Below are positions 7,179-7,442 of a stretch of DNA of 7,442 bases, one piece after another. This DNA is from Paenibacillus macerans. Lineage in GTDB: Bacteria; Bacillota; Bacilli; Paenibacillales; Paenibacillaceae. The translations under genes and the position numbers were made by a program. The notes below the pieces were generated by a model that saw nothing but the letters and a program-made list of their open reading frames with translations, ran no database searches and was not told the DNA's origin. The stretch spans positions 5,175,001 through 5,182,442 of the forward strand of contig NZ_UGSI01000001.1 of NCBI RefSeq assembly GCF_900454495.1. The letters are read 5' to 3'. Every line of letters begins with the position of its first letter. Positions within the stretch are counted from its first letter, which is position 1.

Positions 7179-7289
7179 TTTGATCCATCCTTTATTTTGA
7201 AATAGGAAACATCGGGCAAAAACCCTTAAGTCCTATGATGAAAAAAGGAGCATCCGCTTGCCGTGATTTGCGTCACCTTTTTCGGTAAA

Positions 7290-7442
7290 TTACAACGTGG
7301 GGGAAGAAAGGCGAGTTTTTAAAACAAGCAAAAGCTTATTAAACATCTGGATTTCCAGCTTTATGCTTTCCGTGACCACTTCACCGATGAGCATTTTATA
7401 GTCCGGATTAACCGGATCAATCTCCGTTGCCAGCCCTTTTTC
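7290..7442 (-). CDS. C-terminal 50 residues of an unrecognised protein (partial)
   Basis: An open frame enters from the window edge and ends at TAA (7292-7290). It reads EKGLATEIDPVNPDYKMLIG, then EVVTESIKLEIQMFNKLLL, and ends LKTRLSSPTL. The composition is protein-like: an acidic/polar turn followed by what looks like one long amphipathic helix, with no Cys and no transmembrane segment. The spacer to the radical SAM start is 111 bases. It has only weak inverted repeats (for example GTGA / TCAC near 7261-7275) and no clear promoter or terminator, so cotranscription with the radical SAM gene is possible. I cannot assign a family. Confidence 0.7.
   Translation of the reverse strand, partial: EKGLATEIDPVNPDYKMLIGEVVTESIKLEIQMFNKLLLVLKTRLSSPTL

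Noticed and set aside
7185..7260. Promoter for the radical SAM gene (TTGCCC with AATAAA, 17-base spacer)
   Set aside because: Both hexamers are weak and the implied transcript start would fall in or after the ribosome binding site.

Overview
The window looks like a chromosome segment from a low-to-mid GC Gram-positive bacterium, most likely Paenibacillus or a close relative. The basis is the 5' third of a 16S rRNA whose V1-V3 helices read like Paenibacillus as I remember them, strong AGGAGG-type ribosome binding sites, Bacillus-style rRNA leader elements and lipobox-type lipoproteins. Every supported gene lies on the minus strand, so the biological reading order runs from 7442 down to 1.

Region by region in transcription order. 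(1) 7442-7290: the last 50 codons of an unrecognised gene. (2) 7178-5827: a radical SAM/SPASM peptide-maturase-like enzyme, split by one single-base frameshift. (3) 5830-5747: a 27-codon ORF whose ATG overlaps the enzyme's TGA (ATGA). It has a 10-base, near-ideal Shine-Dalgarno and is followed within 20 bases by a strong intrinsic terminator. This pair is the most interesting part of the window and looks like a compact RiPP maturase-precursor cassette. (4) 5605-1260: three tandem paralogous lipoprotein solute-binding proteins (family 1, UgpB/COG1653-like), with no permease or ATPase gene between them. (5) 1259-730: about 500 bases with no convincing gene. (6) 729-531: a consensus rRNA promoter and leader with a boxA-like element. 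(7) 530-1: the 5' part of 16S rRNA, running off the window.

Each of the four long genes is interrupted by single-base indels, nine in total (seven losses, two gains), mostly in short homopolymers. When these are repaired, each gene becomes one full-length uninterrupted protein: 450 aa for the radical SAM enzyme and 472, 471 and 468 aa for the binding proteins. No nonsense substitutions or large deletions accompany them. Uncorrected sequencing error is therefore the simplest explanation, with recent decay, especially of the third binding protein, as the alternative.

The likely working model is a radical SAM enzyme translated just ahead of, and coupled to, a tiny cationic Cys-free peptide, on a transcript that ends before the lipoproteins. 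The tandem binding proteins probably form a separate transcription unit. Any functional link between the peptide and the binding proteins is speculation from proximity alone.
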